A DNA stretch of 64,000 nucleotides from Pezizomycotina sp. ARF18. Taxonomy: Eukaryota; Ascomycota. A program made the translations under genes and the position numbers. Location of the stretch: assembly GCA_002224055.1 (NCBI GenBank), contig AZLU01000011.1, positions 149,501-213,500 on the forward strand, in the 5' to 3' direction. Below, piece by piece: positions 32,885 through 47,624 of the stretch. The notes below the pieces were generated by a model, which saw only the letters and a list, made by a program, of their open reading frames with translations, did not search any database and was not told the DNA's origin. Every line of letters starts with the position of its first letter. Position 1 is the first letter of the stretch.

Positions 32885-35800
32885 GGACCAACCCAGTCAT
32901 CGCATTGTCAGGCCGGGATAACATGATGAAGGGTATGGAGATTCTTAAAACGCGATATACTTGGCAGTATCTTGCATGAGACTGGTTTAAGACAGGCCTG
33001 ATGAAAGGGTATCCCGGCCCGAGCCATTAAATTTTCCTAGCGAGCATATTGCTCCAGATTTAAAAGATATTAGACAGGATATTTGGCATCATCTCATATT
33101 TACGTTTCACTTTCGTTCCTACTCTTTACTCCGTTCGAAGATGAGATTTTGTAAGGTTCAGTTTCAATCAAAGATCTTTCGCATTTCGTATTGAGGAGAT
33201 ATATGATCGCCGCTATAGCGTTATCAAAACTCTCTCGTCCTTTCTTTCGCATCTAGGTTGACGAGGACGCTTTTTCATCCACCTTTACGTCGCCTTTGGC
33301 CTTTACGTGAAGACCTTATCCCATTAATTACTGGGACACTGTGTACAATTCACTAGCCTCAGCTCATCATCTAACGAAACAGCTACAGGAGCCTGAGGTC
33401 TGTATAATACCGGTATCGCCTGCTCCTCAGGCCAGGACGTCAATGCGTTGCGTTGGCGACCTAGGACACAGCCGTCCCCAGGTTGTGAGGACAGTTCTTG
33501 GCGGTATAGGGCCCATAAACATCGTCCGAAATTTACTATGCCTTTTCCTCGCTGCAAAAGTGCCAAAGTCTAGGATGCTGATTGGACGCGAAAATGGGGG
33601 GATGAGTAGTGAGCTCGGGTGCGATCTCCAAGCCGAGAATTTTTCTTTACGCGGTGATCGCCATACCAGGAAGACCCTGCCGAGGCCGGAGGTCGGAATA
33701 ATTCTTTCAGCTGCCGGGACTTTCGCCGAAAAGGTCCGTCATTCCCGCCCGCGCACTGCCTAAAACTCAAAATCCTCAGCTACACAATCACCAGAGGGTC
33801 CGTGTGTGTCATTGACGTTGTTGTAGCGGTTTGTGAGACAATTTGAGGGTGAAGCAAGGATCTCACCCCGATTGACGGTAGTGCGGAACCCCCCTGGAAT
33901 CACATCGCAAGTAAGTATGATTGGGCAGTCTTTTTCCCCTCTTATAAGTTATAAAAACCTTATCATGAATTCATCTATCCCATTAATTCCAGATAATTGA
34001 ATATTGACAGGACGTGTGAAACATGTCTATCAAACTCCACCAGTTCGGATGGAGAACCCTAGGGTGATGACCACTTCCCCAAAGGAATCGCTCTGATAGG
34101 AATCGCTGTGATAGGTATCACCGATCCGGGATGATGCATATTGTGGATTTTTCCCGATCGACCGGTTAACCCCTATATGCAAAACCCGGGTATAGACTAC
34201 ATCTGCTAGTAAGAGTGCCTAGAGCTGAAAACAACATATTCATTTATTCAACAGGACCAGAAAAGAAACTCGGGCCCAAAGATTTTCCCTCTCAAAAAGT
34301 CCATCAAATTAATCGATGGAGATGCGAAGTACACACACACTATTACTAAAGCAAAAAAAAAAAAAAAAAAAAAAAAACCCAATCAACAATTAGAAGTCAG
34401 GTAAATCTATGGTTATCGACACATGCCCTTTTGACGAGGAGAAAATGCGTGGAAGACAGCTTAAGTATTGAAGATCATGCCTTCAATCAAGGCCTTGTAA
34501 ATTAAGTTCTTGGGACAATTACTGATGGTCGAGGTGGAAGAAATTCCGCCGTTACAATAGGAGGTAGTAGAAGATAAAGAAGTAGTATTTCAGGCTTACT
34601 TGGCACGTAGCAAGCGAAGAAAACTATAACTAATGCCAATTTCAACCCCTTATCTCTCCCGTTCTCATTGAAAGGCCCAGATGGAAGCAGAAAAACATTT
34701 CATGCCCCACAACCCTAAGGGCCCTCAACACTACTATCAAATACCCAGAAATCAGATCTGCATTCCAGAAGGTTTCAAAAACATCTAGCCATCTATAATC
34801 TTCCAAGCATCACTACAGTGTACCACCGGCAGTAGCCTGTTGTTCGTCCTGAACATTTTTATCAAAACCAAGGAGGAGTATCAAGATAAAATAGCCCATT
34901 GATATTCTAAATAAAATCAGATGCCAGCTAGCTTTTTCTGCCTGTAAATTACAAGGCGATGGTATTTCCGGGATTCCAAGATAAAACCCTTTACTAGACT
35001 TCCTGCGCTCACGAATAACAGCAAACGCTCTCCGAGTCTACCACCCATATTGATCAACATAAAAAAATTTTCCCAACTCGTATACGACTAAAGCTAAGCA
35101 GGAGTCCAGACGACCACGTATGCCAGTTTTTCATATTGAGTGAATATTTTCATATTCGCAATATTCAGGTTCAGTTCTAAGCCTCTCTTTGAAACCGTCC
35201 GCATAATAAGACAGATGCCGCTTATCTGATTTACATCGTAACTTACTCTTGCTTCGAAGCCTATTCATCCAGATCATTTAGATACGTGGATCACGGAGGG
35301 AAAATTGCGAGGCCGACTATAACCGGGGCCAGCTCGGGACTCCCGTGAAGATACTCTCCGAAGAGCTGCCGAATCTACACCCATTATCCTCGAAATGCTG
35401 GTAGAAGCAGCATAAGTGACCCACTGGCTTAAATAACCTCATTACAAGAGCTGAATCACCTTATATAAATTCGACATTTGCATTATCATAAAATCGTGGT
35501 TGCCTTGGGAGGAACCAAGAGATTCCCATTAGTTCAAAGTCTAGCATTCGAAGACCTTTGTTTTTCTAAGAGGCCCAGAAAGACATCATCGCGGGAACTT
35601 TACGGAATTTTGGAAAAGGCCGCCTACAGCTATATATGTTTGATCACGGTATTCATGAGCCAGCTTGGTTGTAATAACTCGGCCTTGCAGAGGAAAGAAT
35701 GAAATGATGATTCCAATTGGTCCAAGAAGCGCATTTCATTTTGCAATTCCTATGCATGATTAAATTTTCAAGTTGAGTAAAAATTACTAATGATATCACA

Positions 35801-37722
35801 TGGTGAGACAATACGGAAAAAAATAACAGAAAATTAAAAAAATTAGAATAGATAGAAAGATGCCCCATCGCAAGGTCAAAGCAGACAGCCCAGAGTGTGC
35901 TAGTATGTACCTATGCTCAGGCTAGAGTACCTCTTCATACTCAACAACCCCTAAAGGAAAGCAGCGGTTTAGTGCATTCGTCGTATGCTGCCACTGGCAA
36001 ATAATGAAAAGAAGTTTCGTATTTGAACGATAACATACAGTCTACGTTAAGGCACTCGTACAATTTCATCGGTTTCGTTTTGCTTAAGATGTACTTTTGT
36101 CGCAATCGTGAATGCCGCAACTTGAACTTCCGTACGTGATAAGGGATGGAACTTGAAGAATGACGAGCGACGCATTTATCACAAATGCCCAATAAACGAA
36201 AAAAAAGGGAGATCTAGCCGTGTTCACAGATAAAAAAATAGGTCTACGAGCATCAGTCTAAGCACTCGCAGGAGTTCTGTCTACGACATTCGCTCCCGAT
36301 CACCGCAAGAGAATATGATAGCTTTACAATCACAAAGATGGAATATCGTGCTGAATGGCAATTAGGATATTATCAGGATATTTTCTAGCGATACCAAGCA
36401 CCCAAGCAGCACTGTTATCATAAAGCGTACTCAACCTCAGGGAGGAAGCATATCAAAGGATTAGTCTCCTGGTGCGCGTATATCACATACAAATCAGCCC
36501 GTCACCAATTGTTCTATCTTTGTTCTATTGATACTAGATCTATCCATGGTGATCAGAATAAAACAATCTAACGGTGCCATCAGCACTATGAGAACGTTTC
36601 ATCGCATATCGTCTAAGCATTAGCCTAGGTGTTCTACGTAGGGAGAATGATCGCTATGGAACTCCATTGTTTCCTTAAAGGGTCGTTCCCACGATTGGGT
36701 GGGCATATAGTCTCCGAAGCCACTGTGACCATGTTATGTCAACGGTTTATAGTCTACAATGTCTACGTTCCGTCACCGAGAGCCTGCCACTGCAGCTTCC
36801 ATCACACACATCATACAGCTGTAGTAAACCCATGGCTTGTGTCCAAATTTGTGAAAGGGTTGTTGGTGCTAAAAAGACATTTTGGTGCGTTTAATGACCC
36901 TTATAAGTGCCAGTAGCGACAATGCAATTACAAAGCAAAGATGTTTAGCCGTGTGAGACCTTATAGTCGCCTATTTCCTTATTACAAATCATGCCATACA
37001 GCGCTCAATTGTTTGGAAACATTGGTCTAGCAAGAGGGAAACTGCCGGTTAATGATACCATGACTCGTTATCTCATTTCCATGCGCATTACGAGGCCAAC
37101 AAAACTTGATTCTTTGTTGTCTTCGTGGGGGCACATGGGGGGAGTGGATATGTTCAATACCGCTTTTACTTTTTGTGGAGGGAACACTAGAGTAATCAGA
37201 ACATCCGTGCTCATGCAGTGTAACGTCAACTACTTAGTTCGATGTCGAACAGAAATACTTTTTGGAGGATTCAAGGCTGAATTTTGAAATGCCGCTAGTA
37301 ATAATAATATAAACAAATCAATTAGCGTATCTTAGCCGCTAACACCCATTTACCCAGGGCTCTCGATTGTATTTATGCCTAGGTACTTGAGGATTGCGCG
37401 ACGAAAACGATGGAAACGCAGATTTCTTGCGTGTTAATTGGATATCATAGATATACGGCTCAAGGGTAGGACGACAGCCTTAGTTATGCAGCACATTGCC
37501 GCCCAAGACTCGGACCATCAAAATAGCTTGACTCCGATGTTTAAGGCGACCAATCGCCAAAATGTGTACTTGATTAAAAATTATACAAAGAAAGATGTAT
37601 GCAAATTTGAAATATAAGGACCTGATATGCAAATTAATGCATAGAGTAGTATGTGCACCGCCTCCACCAAAGCTCAAAGCTTAAATTAACGGTATTCAGC
37701 CGGTCTAGCTGCATGATTACGA
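32885..37722. other. Long intergenic stretch, no recognised gene
   Basis: Open frames at 33341-33763 (+), 36629-36916 (+) and 36991-37287 (+) show no motif I can place, and their codon use is not distinctive. A pure run of about 26 A lies at 34352-34377. No repeats or tRNA were recognised by eye. Confidence 0.4.
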
Positions 37723-38671
37723 TCAGATCTGCTTGTAAACGGCGACGTAATCAACGGCCATAGCCGCCTCTAACCCATCCTTCGTCCCACTAGTCGGCGT
37801 AGTACTGCCGGCCAGAGCGTTCGGGTAAGCTCCCCCAACGGCCACGTTCAAAATAACAAAATAAGGCTTCGCGGTCAAATTACTCCACGTGCTCAAAACC
37901 CCAATCTGCGCGCCGGTAATCCTATTGGTGATTTTCCCGTCGAAGGTCCACGTAATACTCTGCTGCCGCCAGTTCTTGCTCGTCCTGTCCACCAACAACG
38001 CAAATTTATGGAAATTCCCGTCGCGCGAATTAGGCGTGCTCATGGGATTAGATAAACCCGTCGGCTCATTACAGGCAGGGGCATCGCAGTGTACGCCCCC
38101 GACGATGTTCGGAAGGCCGTTGGTTCCCTCCATTATATCCCACTCGCCGGTTCCAGGCCAACCTGCGTTTCCGTTGTCGCGGAAGGCTTTACCCATGGCC
38201 CAGAACGCCGGCCAGATACCCTGCAGGTTGCCGTTATAATGCTTCGCATTGAGGTTTATGCTGGCTTCGACGAGCATGCGCTTGCCGTTGTCGCAGGCGA
38301 ATGAAGCGCGGGTTTCGATGCGACCGGAAGTCCACTGGTCGCTGCCATCGCGGCGTGGAACGATGTATAAGTTACCGCCGCGGGAGAAGAGGTTCGAGGA
38401 CAATGAGGTCATGGTTTCGACCTCGCCGGTGCCCCAATTGGTACGGGTGGACGTCGCCGTCGAGCGGCGAGTAACCCTGACCCCCGTCGATGATCCAGTT
38501 CGTATTGCTGGCGAAGTTGTTGGTATTCAAGAGAAAGTCGTCGGACCATGTCAGGCGGTAACCTGACTTTGATGGGACGCGCTTAGGGTTACCACTGTAA
38601 CGGGGTTCAAGAGAAGACGGGAAAGCAGAAGCGATACATGGGAGCAGGGTGGAGAGAATGACTGCCTTCAT
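37723..38671 (-). CDS. Secreted GH16 endo-beta-glucanase, one frameshift
   Basis: Family 16 glycoside hydrolases cut beta-1,3(4)-glucan in cell walls. ATG 38671 opens a signal peptide (MKAVILSTLLPCIASAFPSS), then GYRLTWSDDFLLNTNNFASN, NWIIDGGQGYSPLDGD; after a shift near 38.44 kb TNWGTGEVETMTS, GIWPAFWAMGKAF, and the catalytic motif GEWDIMEG (ExDxxE: nucleophile and acid/base both present), VGGVHCDAPACNEPTGLSN, and YFVILNVAVGGAYPNALAGS to DYVAVYKQI, with a stop at 37723. Total length, about 305 residues, is normal for the family. The C-terminal 229 residues are uninterrupted. The single frame change, in otherwise perfect sequence, is the best candidate in the window for an assembly indel. Confidence 0.8.
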
Positions 38672-38764
38672 TGCAACAAAGAGTGGATTGAAACGAACGG
38701 ATGAACAAAAGGTGCAAAACTAATGAAACTAAGGTGTGTAAACGAGCGAATATGGTGAGGAACG

Positions 38765-38774
38765 GGATATAAAA
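38765..38774 (-). promoter_or_regulatory. TATA element of the GH16 gene
   Basis: CTTTTATATC on the minus strand, about 100 bases upstream of ATG 38671. Confidence 0.3.
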
Positions 38775-41700
38775 GAACGTCCGAACTGATGACCAAAATC
38801 AAAACGAGCGGAAAGAAAGATCTGAAAAGTTGCAAATTTGAATCAACGAAGGACTATGAAGGTAAGATGAAAAAGCACAACGATATTCTCACAAAAAGGG
38901 GGTAGCCCTCTGAAATCCACGTCTCAAAACATCTCGAATCGCGGACACAGGATAGGCAATATCATAATTTCAAAGGCAAAGCGTGGATGCTGAAAATAGT
39001 AAGAAATGCAGGAACCAAAAGGCTATTATCCTTGACCATTCCTGATGTAAGGTACGCAGGTGCCTCGAGATTTGGCCGCGTTTAGCATTCCGGAGCTTCT
39101 CATAACTTCAATTCACGATCGTTGGTTTTCTCGACCATTCTTTGCCTTGCAAGCCATGTCAAACGCGGAAATCATCTGATTAGGGCTTCGGCCTTTTCGG
39201 CCGTCAGGTAAAGAATTGGACTCGAAGATCATGATCAAAAAGCTACCTCAGAACGCCTCCACGAGATCAACACATGGCCTTTTAGCTCCCGCTGCTGTTA
39301 AAACGTCCGCCAGCCCGAAACAATCAGCAATAGAATATCGATCTAGATCAAAGTTTAAAGTTCAATTCGCGACTTTGACAGACCCCGCATTGCGACCAGC
39401 GCTGCTCTCTGTCTAAACGCTAGAATAAACCAACATCTTCAAATCCCTTCGTCGAAAACGGCGTCGAACCCATGCCCGCCATGCGTTCAGGCAAATAGGT
39501 CCAAGACGAGAGAACCTGATGTACAATTGAAATGCACGTTGTATCTCACTACCCGAGTCGTCTAGCGGAAAGATTCAGGCAAATAAACTTCAAAAATCAA
39601 AAATAGTAGTATATTTTTGTTTTCCTTTCCGGAACGTATTTATAAAATGTTTCTTCTTGGTTCGCAATGTCAAAGTGAGACTTCCTCACGAGCTAATCGC
39701 GGTCGCGAACGAAGCTGCGAGCCAAAGTAGCAATTCTCTACGGATCAATAGGAGAAAGAAAAAGGTACTCCACAGTTTTGTTTCCGAACGAATACGAGAC
39801 ATAGAAACATGCCACGCCTGTATGCCGCAGAAGCAGGTAAAACTAGAATATAAAAGAAACAAGAAAAGAAAAAGGAAAAGCGATAAGACAGAAGAGTATG
39901 TATGTATTCAGTGTGACCTATCGCAAATTCCAAAGTCTAGGACCCCACTATCGAGTCGCGGAATGCGTCCAATCCCTTGCTTTCGGAAAATGGATACATA
40001 CTAAACCACCATGCTATTGATATTTGCGAAGTCTCGGTACGTAGAAAAGAGGAGCATGGTATGAGCTGAACGTTCAGCTCCTCCTCATCAAAATATATCC
40101 CAGAAAAAGAACTAAACGCCTTTTGACCTTCGTATTCAAAGGTTCCCTGTTGGTTTTTCTCCTGTGATTAAGCCAAAAAAAGAGCCTTGAATCGACGATC
40201 TCCAGACCAATCACGGAGAATCCCACAAGGATGAAACCCTATAATAAAAATAAAATAAAAGGCTTTTAGTAAAATAGTCATATTCAGAGTAGAATTTTCC
40301 AAGCAATCCCGGCATAGAAAAAGAAACAATCCAAGGATAGGGAACAAAAAGGAAAAACCTTAGAAGGAATAAAACAAAAGAGTTCTCAGTTCAGGTTTTT
40401 TCGACCGGGGATGATCCATGATCATCAGACTCCCCATGTCTGCAACCTCATGCAACGACGCAGCAGGTAGGCGAGTATCGCGCGAGAAAGAAGGTTTCGC
40501 ATGTGGAGAAAAAGAAATAGTTATAAGTCACAAATTTTTCTTGTCCTAGAACTTTTCTTGTGCCAATATTTTTCCCACCTCCAAATGCGGCATCGATCGA
40601 TATATCGTGAAGCTGCAACACGCGGGGGTGATCGATATCCGAGCATTCACTGCTTATAGAAGGTGATATCTTCCTCTTCTTTTGCTAATTTGGCGGTGGT
40701 GTGGAAGGGATCCACGGCTCGGGTAAGGTCTTGTGAAATTTGAAAGGAAGCGAAAGCCGTAAGCAAAACAAGCACGCAAGCAGGGCCTTACTTTTAACAA
40801 GGGTTCCCCATGATCCTGGGAAATAATGAACGTCGAGTGGTATTAGGAATATTAATTAGAAAAAAAAAAAAATAGCTTCCAAAATAAAAGTTTCTCGGTT
40901 TGGCGAATGATCATATTACTCCTCATCGGGTCTTGACAAATAACTGATGTGTTTTTCTTTTTTCTTTTTCTTTTTCTTTTTCTTTTATTGTCGCATCGGG
41001 AGAGTTGTATGTATCTCGTTTCCCCGGCCGTCGGCGTCTCACTCACTGATGAACAAGGTAATGCGATGACCAACGTATACATCGCTTTCGTTGGGGGTGG
41101 CGCTCGCCCTCGCCTGGCATCTCACCATCTTCGTCCTAGCGGGGAAAGTCGATACGGGGCCATGGCTTGCCAAAATTCGTGGCAACTAACGTCGCAAAAG
41201 CAACAACAAAAAAAACGCCATTTTCTCGTCTCGTCTCGTCTCGTATCGCGATTTTCTATCAAAGTTTTAACAAATATAAATACATATTAGTTCATTGCCC
41301 CGCTAATAGGACTAATGCAATGGGCATTAATATAACTCGTTTAGGCAAAAATATAAACCCAGAAACTTGAAGTGGACCGAAATGTAGCTCGCCGCGCTCG
41401 GTTGTTACACACTCTCCGGGTATCTCAAATAAAAGCAGGATAGATTCCACCGCAGGTGAATCAACGACCCACATTTTGTCGCAGCGATGACAAAAAGAAA
41501 GGTAATTATACAATTGGTTTCATCATCCGGAAAACCCACTCTGACCAACCAAAGCTGTCTCAGGGAAGGAAAAGACATCGTTTGACGAAGAATCCTTATC
41601 AATCAATCAATCGTCGAAATTAGATTATTCTTGACCACCCCAAGAGTTTGATTCAGCAAGGAAGTAAATGGAACGCGGTTAAACGACATGGTGGTGACAG

Positions 41701-44700
41701 CAAAGGGACGGCAACAGGAAAGAAAAGAAACGTCGGAAGCGTACTCGACGGTCGGAAGCCGCGTTGTATCCTCCCAAAATTGCCTCAAAGTATATCGACT
41801 CATCCATGCACCCATGCAAGGGATCAAGGTCTTCCACTAAGAAATAGTAGAAAAGTGAGCGCGCTTTAAGGCAAAGTACGCAGAAATCTTCCGGCGTTCT
41901 GAACGAACAAATACTTTCGAAGGATTTAAATCGTTGACGTTTAGGGGAAAATGTGGAACCAAAGTTAAATTTCTGGAATACAGGAACCGCATGAATTAAA
42001 AAGAACAAACGGAAAGCAAAGAGAGCTCTGTCTAGAAGTGTAAACATGTCGATTCGACGGATACTTTCCAAATATTTCGTGCTTTCTTGCCTCCAATGGC
42101 CAATGTCACCGACCTCACCGCCGAAATAGGACTCTTTAGCCGCCCACCACGTTCGACTAGTGTTGGGCGGCTGCATGCGTATGTATATTACGAAAGGTCG
42201 TTGCCACCTCCACGAGAAAGCAAAAAGCCCATGTGAAATGGTCATTTAGCGCTCGGGATTTCCTTTTTCTTCCATTTATCCATTGGAAAGAGAGATTTTG
42301 TCTTCGAATTGATTAAACTAAACCCTGGCTGGTCATCTCGCCGGCGGGTCCTGTAGAAAAACTCAAGGAATGGAAGGACGATATATTCAGGTTTTTGGTC
42401 CTTTTTTCCTCGGTCAACATTCAAAGGATAGTGAATTTACCTGTTCGAGCGATAGTTCGATCGGCTCTTTCTGAATGATTTCCGGTCTTTCGTTTGGACA
42501 GAACAGCGACAAGGCCGAAAAGGTATTTAAATTTGCCGTCGCCGTGCCGTTCTATGCATCAATCGTAAAGAGACTCCCGAGAGAAAAAAAGGAAAAGTCA
42601 AAGAAGAGAGACCTTCGGGGCGATGCGCTCCGCTAACCCCACAATGTTTACTTGACACTCGGCACTTGCCATATCTTCGAAAGAGTCCAGAACGCCTGCT
42701 GCCGCTCCCTTTGTTTGATAGACCTTCCCAGAAGCCGGGGAGATGGTCGAACAGGAATCAAACGGACTAGAAAACGAAAAAGAAGCCTCTTCCGTAAGTA
42801 TCTACCGATGTGCCCGAAAATCGCCACGACTTGTGGAAGGAAATGAAGAATAGAAGCGGAAAAAATGCCCGGTTTATTTTTGACAACAACCGGAGATGAC
42901 AGGTATGACATACCTGTTCGCTCCTCAGGCGAATATCCTCGCGGTGTTTGTTTGTCACGGGCAGATAGGAAAAATACTTGCCGGCAGCGCTCATCTTAAC
43001 GTTATTGCCCGGTCGACCCGGTATTTTCTGCCGAAAGCGCCGCTATTAGAATAATCCAGGGAAACAGCCACCGAATACCAGAAAAGAAGGGGAAAAAAAA
43101 TGTGACCACTTAGAAAGGAAAAGAGGGCTTTTCCGTCATCCCTCGCGCGCGAATATATGCCTTATGTGGTAACAGTATATTTTATGGTTTTTTTTTTTTT
43201 TTCGAGCAAGGATCATGGTCGACTAAACAGGCTGAAAAAAAAAATAGCTGAATGAATAATTGACTAAACTTATAATAGTTGTTAGTTATTACTACTATTT
43301 TGGTCAAAGTTTGGCTCCAGAATCCTTCAAGCAAAGGGTAAGAAAACCAGAAAAGAAGAAGAAAAGAAAGAAAAGAAAAATGCAGAGGGTGCAGTCTGTC
43401 CCGCACATTTTTGCCGATTGGTCGAGAGGGCGAGAGCGTTTGAGCAATGCCGGAAGGACAAGTGAGAAAAAAAGAAAAGAAAAAAGCGCGACAGATTTCT
43501 TATCCAAGGGTTCGAGCAGTAGAAAAAAAAGCCATTTGGGGTAGCGTGAGGAAACGCTGGGTTGGAACCGAGAAAAAGCTGGCGAGGTGAACCGTGCGCA
43601 CACAGAAACCCGATCGCCGTGAAGCCTTCTCTCTTGCTCTATATGACGGATAATACGGATTTAAAAAAAGTCATATCTCCTAACGTGTCGCTGAACTATT
43701 GTTCTGTTTATCCGTTCCCTTGAACAGCCATTTGGCAATTGCCATATTCGACCTCTCAGCAATATCCACTTGTAGTATTCGCTCTTTAAGTCCCAATAGG
43801 CGATGTTAAACCGTGGTTCCACAGAAGCACAGTCTTCGAGAGATTTTCCGTTATCTCTCGCTTGCTTTGTGCATTCCCTCGAAATCTAACCGAAGGTGAC
43901 ATACAATATTGTTAGTGCGCCTTTCGCAATTCCGATCCAGTGAAGAAATAGAATATTTTCGTGATCACGAAGCTGCGGTGGGAGATCGCTGCTTTTCCAT
44001 TCTGTGTTCACTTCGTGTAGGCTTGCCTGCGCCCGACGCCGTAGTGTAAGAATCTTTACCCGGCAGGGCAGGGAAGGGCGCATGGCTAGAAAAGTTGGTT
44101 CTTCGAGGTCGTAATAGAATCGTTGTAGATATATTTCTGTGCCTTGTCAAAGTTGTGCGCCTCTAATGTGAGGGCAACGTCGGGCGAAAAACTGCAATCG
44201 GTCGACCCAACCGAATCGCAGCACGCTAGGGAAATACTTGAACCCGCGAAGCTTTGGGAACCCTTTTTTTTTTTTTTTTTTGGTTCGCATCATTTTGAGT
44301 GAGACTAAAAATGGCGATGATATCTTTAGTCCGACACTTGTCAGTTTCCTGTCTAGTTTGTTTGGATTTATCATCATTTGGAAAAAGAAACAAAAAAAAA
44401 AAGTTAAAAAAAGAAAGCAGATTAAGCAGGTGAAAGGTACTTACGTCTTCGCCGCTATCCTTTTGAAAAAGGGTTAGCGACCCGCGACAAACAACAATGC
44501 TTGGGATATTTTGATCATATGCTTTCGGAGGCGTTGCGGCGGATTTCGAGACCAAACTAAAGGTAGGAGGTCGCGAGAATCTCGACAAGAGCACAATAGG
44601 AAAAAAAATGAGAGTAAACAAAGCAAATAAAAGCAAACCATGAATCGCGTTAGTCAAAATCAAATCCAGGATGCATGCGAAATGCACAAGTCCTGTCCCT

Positions 44701-46617
44701 TTCAACCAACGGCATGCTAAACCGAGCGAAAGAACCAGCCCACGAAACGCCAACGCCTAATAGGATACCCACTGGAGGTCCTGCGTGTAGGAAATGCAAG
44801 TCCCACCAAACAAAAGATCCCAACACACGCACCTTCTCTTTGGCGAGAAAAAAACGAGGAACGGTACGGCGCGACTTCGCATTTTCTTGCTTTTTGAGAA
44901 CGATACCCTAGCAAAAGTGTGTGGTGAGATCACGCCTGATCCCACGAGAGTTCCCTCAAGGGTTCTTTTTCGTAAGCGTTATCTCAGAGACATTCGAGTC
45001 GCCTTTGGAACCACTTTTTGTCTCTCATTTTCAACGACCGGGGTTCCTATACGCCATTACGAGGCAAGCAGAGTTCATCAGAGTTCGCCAACGCACAAAG
45101 CACAAAAAGGCCATCCTACCTTGCACGAAGAACATGCAATTGTTTGTCAAGAACCTATCTTCTTTGTCTCGCCTGACCGACACGCTAGCAAGGACACAAG
45201 AAGAGAGGAAAGTTGGTATTTATCGTCATTTGTCTTATTTATATTTTTGTTCCTTTTTCTAGTTTTATTTTTATTTCTTTTTATTTTAGTTTTCTTGCTT
45301 TCCTCCTGATCATGTTATGTGCCTTCCCTGTAAGCGATGAGGAAATTTCTTCGACCTACAGAGAGAGCCGGAGGAGTACTCTCTAAGGATGGTTTTTTTT
45401 TTTCTTCTGGGGTTACGACTCGGAGGTTGCCACATCCACCACTTCCACCCTATCGAGATCAGGCCCAACTCGCATGGCATGGTAATCCTCTCAAATTTGC
45501 AACCTCACTTGCCACTAGCGTCGAAAAGCCCGGTCGCGAATCATGACAGAAGCGATAGAATTTTTTCGTGTCCAGAAAGCATCCAGCACCTCACACATGC
45601 GTTTCCTGTGCATATAAATCTGCATGTTTGTTAAAAGGGGAGAGGCGAAGGATCCTGGCAAGAAAGGACCAAACAGATGGCAGAGCAGTATATCAAAACG
45701 TCCGTTATATCTTACACTTGCCTCATTAGCGCCACATACACCTAACAATAATGATGAACTCTTATGAAGGACATTGTCGGAGGTGAAGGACGGCGATAGA
45801 AACAAATATACGGCAAAACTGTGTAGAAACGAGAAGAAAGAAAAAAGCAAATGTTCGTGAACTCGAAAAAAAAAAAAAGGGAAAAGATTAGAAGAGGAAA
45901 AGGGAAAAGAAAAAGAAACGTGATATTGAACCAGGAAATCCTGACATATGAGAACGGTAGGTGGAAACATACTACCTTTCCACTGACTTCATGACCACTA
46001 CCGACACAGATGGAGACCCCCCGCCCCTTGCCCTTGAACGGGTGGAGACTTGCAGCGCGATGATTTGACTTCGCCGTGAGAGGGAACTGATGTGCGTGGA
46101 AGACAGTAGCGTCTGGAATTTGCGTCCTCCGCAGCACCGACCGAATAGATACCGAGTCTGGCGCCTTTTTGGGATCCCCCCACATGTGACTTTTGGGGCC
46201 ATGTTGGTTCCTTGGGGTGGAGGTGGTACTTTCGGGGGTTGTATGTATAGCTAGTGATACCAAGCTAAAAATGATAAATCGAGATATGTAAGCGTATGCC
46301 ATGCAAACTTTCGATATGGATGTATTTGTAGTAAGAGAGAGAGAAAACAAAAAAAAAAAAAAAGAAAGAAAAGGGACCGCAGAGAGGAAGCAATTGCTTG
46401 CTAGCTAGCCTGCATTTAGTCCTTCCCTTCTGCTGCTACCTCCTCTTCCTCTCGTTTACTGCGGACAGGGGGGTAATATTAAGTGGAGCCTACATAATAC
46501 CGTAAACTGTATATATCCTGTACTTACTCACTACCTCTCGACCCATGAAGCTTCTTTAGCTTCTTATCCATCTCCAGACTGAACTGGCCGGTTAGCGTTT
46601 CCTTTGTTTTTCCTTTG

Positions 46618-46641
46618 AAGGAGGAGGAGGAGGAGGAGGAG
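46618..46641 (+). repeat. (GGA)n microsatellite
   Basis: Eight GGA/GAG units in a row; intergenic. Confidence 0.8.
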
Positions 46642-47549
46642 GACACTCCTGGCATCCACCCCCTTCCCTTGTCCACCCCCCTAAACCGGTACTCGATCAT
46701 GGTCTCCCGACCGTGATGGCGTGTTCGTTTTTTTTTTTTTTTTTCGAGGAAGAAGTTAGAGGGAGGATTTACATCGTGCAGGTCAAACATGACGAAGCGA
46801 GGGAAGTACCGCCCCGGCAAGTACAGTACGAGGATGGTGGGGGGAGGAAGAAAAGTATTGGGAGAGTGAAGAATAGAAAAAAGAAAAGAACGAGAGGAAG
46901 TTGAGATGAAATAAAGAAAAAAAGAAATAAATAAATACTTTGAACTTTGAAATAAAATAAATAAATAAATACTTTGAAATAACAATAAATAACCATAAAT
47001 AAATAAAAATAATAAAAATTGGAAAAAAAAAATATTTAATTTTTATCAAATTTATTTCCTTTTTCCGACAATTTTGCCTATTATTTTTCTTATTTTCTAA
47101 ATTTTTTTTTTTTTTTTTTTCCCTTAATACAGTAAATGTCTCTCTGTCTCTCTCTCTCTCTCTTCTTCCCTGTCCAATTTTGCCCTTCCCTGGTTCATTT
47201 TTGCCGTTCTAAGCGTTAAAGGCTGCTGAAATGGAAGATTTTGTTTGGTTTTTCGCTATTATATATTGTTAAATACATGAGAGGTACTTGTGCCTTCATA
47301 CAAGCGAGTATAGTCCTTTAAGTACCTGTCAAGTATATCAGCCTCAACGTCGCAATAACCGGGGGGGGGGGGGGGGAGGGCCACTACTGCCATTTCGTAA
47401 ATTGTGCCCCACGTCAGAGCAAAGCTACTCCCCAGCTGCTCTTGGCTATACATACATACTTAAGAATAATCAAATGCATACATATAAACATGGCCGCCTC
47501 CCCACGCCCCTAGGCACTAGACAGAAAGCACGAGCCTGCTATCACGATA

Positions 47550-47624
47550 TACTTATATATATATTTTATATATTATATATATTTTTATATTTTTATATAT
47601 TTTATATATTTATATATATTTATA

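Noticed and set aside
36629-37287. Frames with SWGHMGGVDMFNTAF, reminiscent of a piggyBac transposase
   Set aside because: Only a few residues match, there are no DDD-type blocks and no terminal repeats were seen.
39657-40004. 115-codon frame with CHAC and CIQC pairs
   Set aside because: The lysine-rich middle comes from a purine-rich tract and the Cys pairs alone are not enough.
44226-47049. Many long frames rich in Phe, Leu, Ser or Lys
   Set aside because: They are produced by T-, A- and C/T-rich low-complexity DNA and show no protein family.
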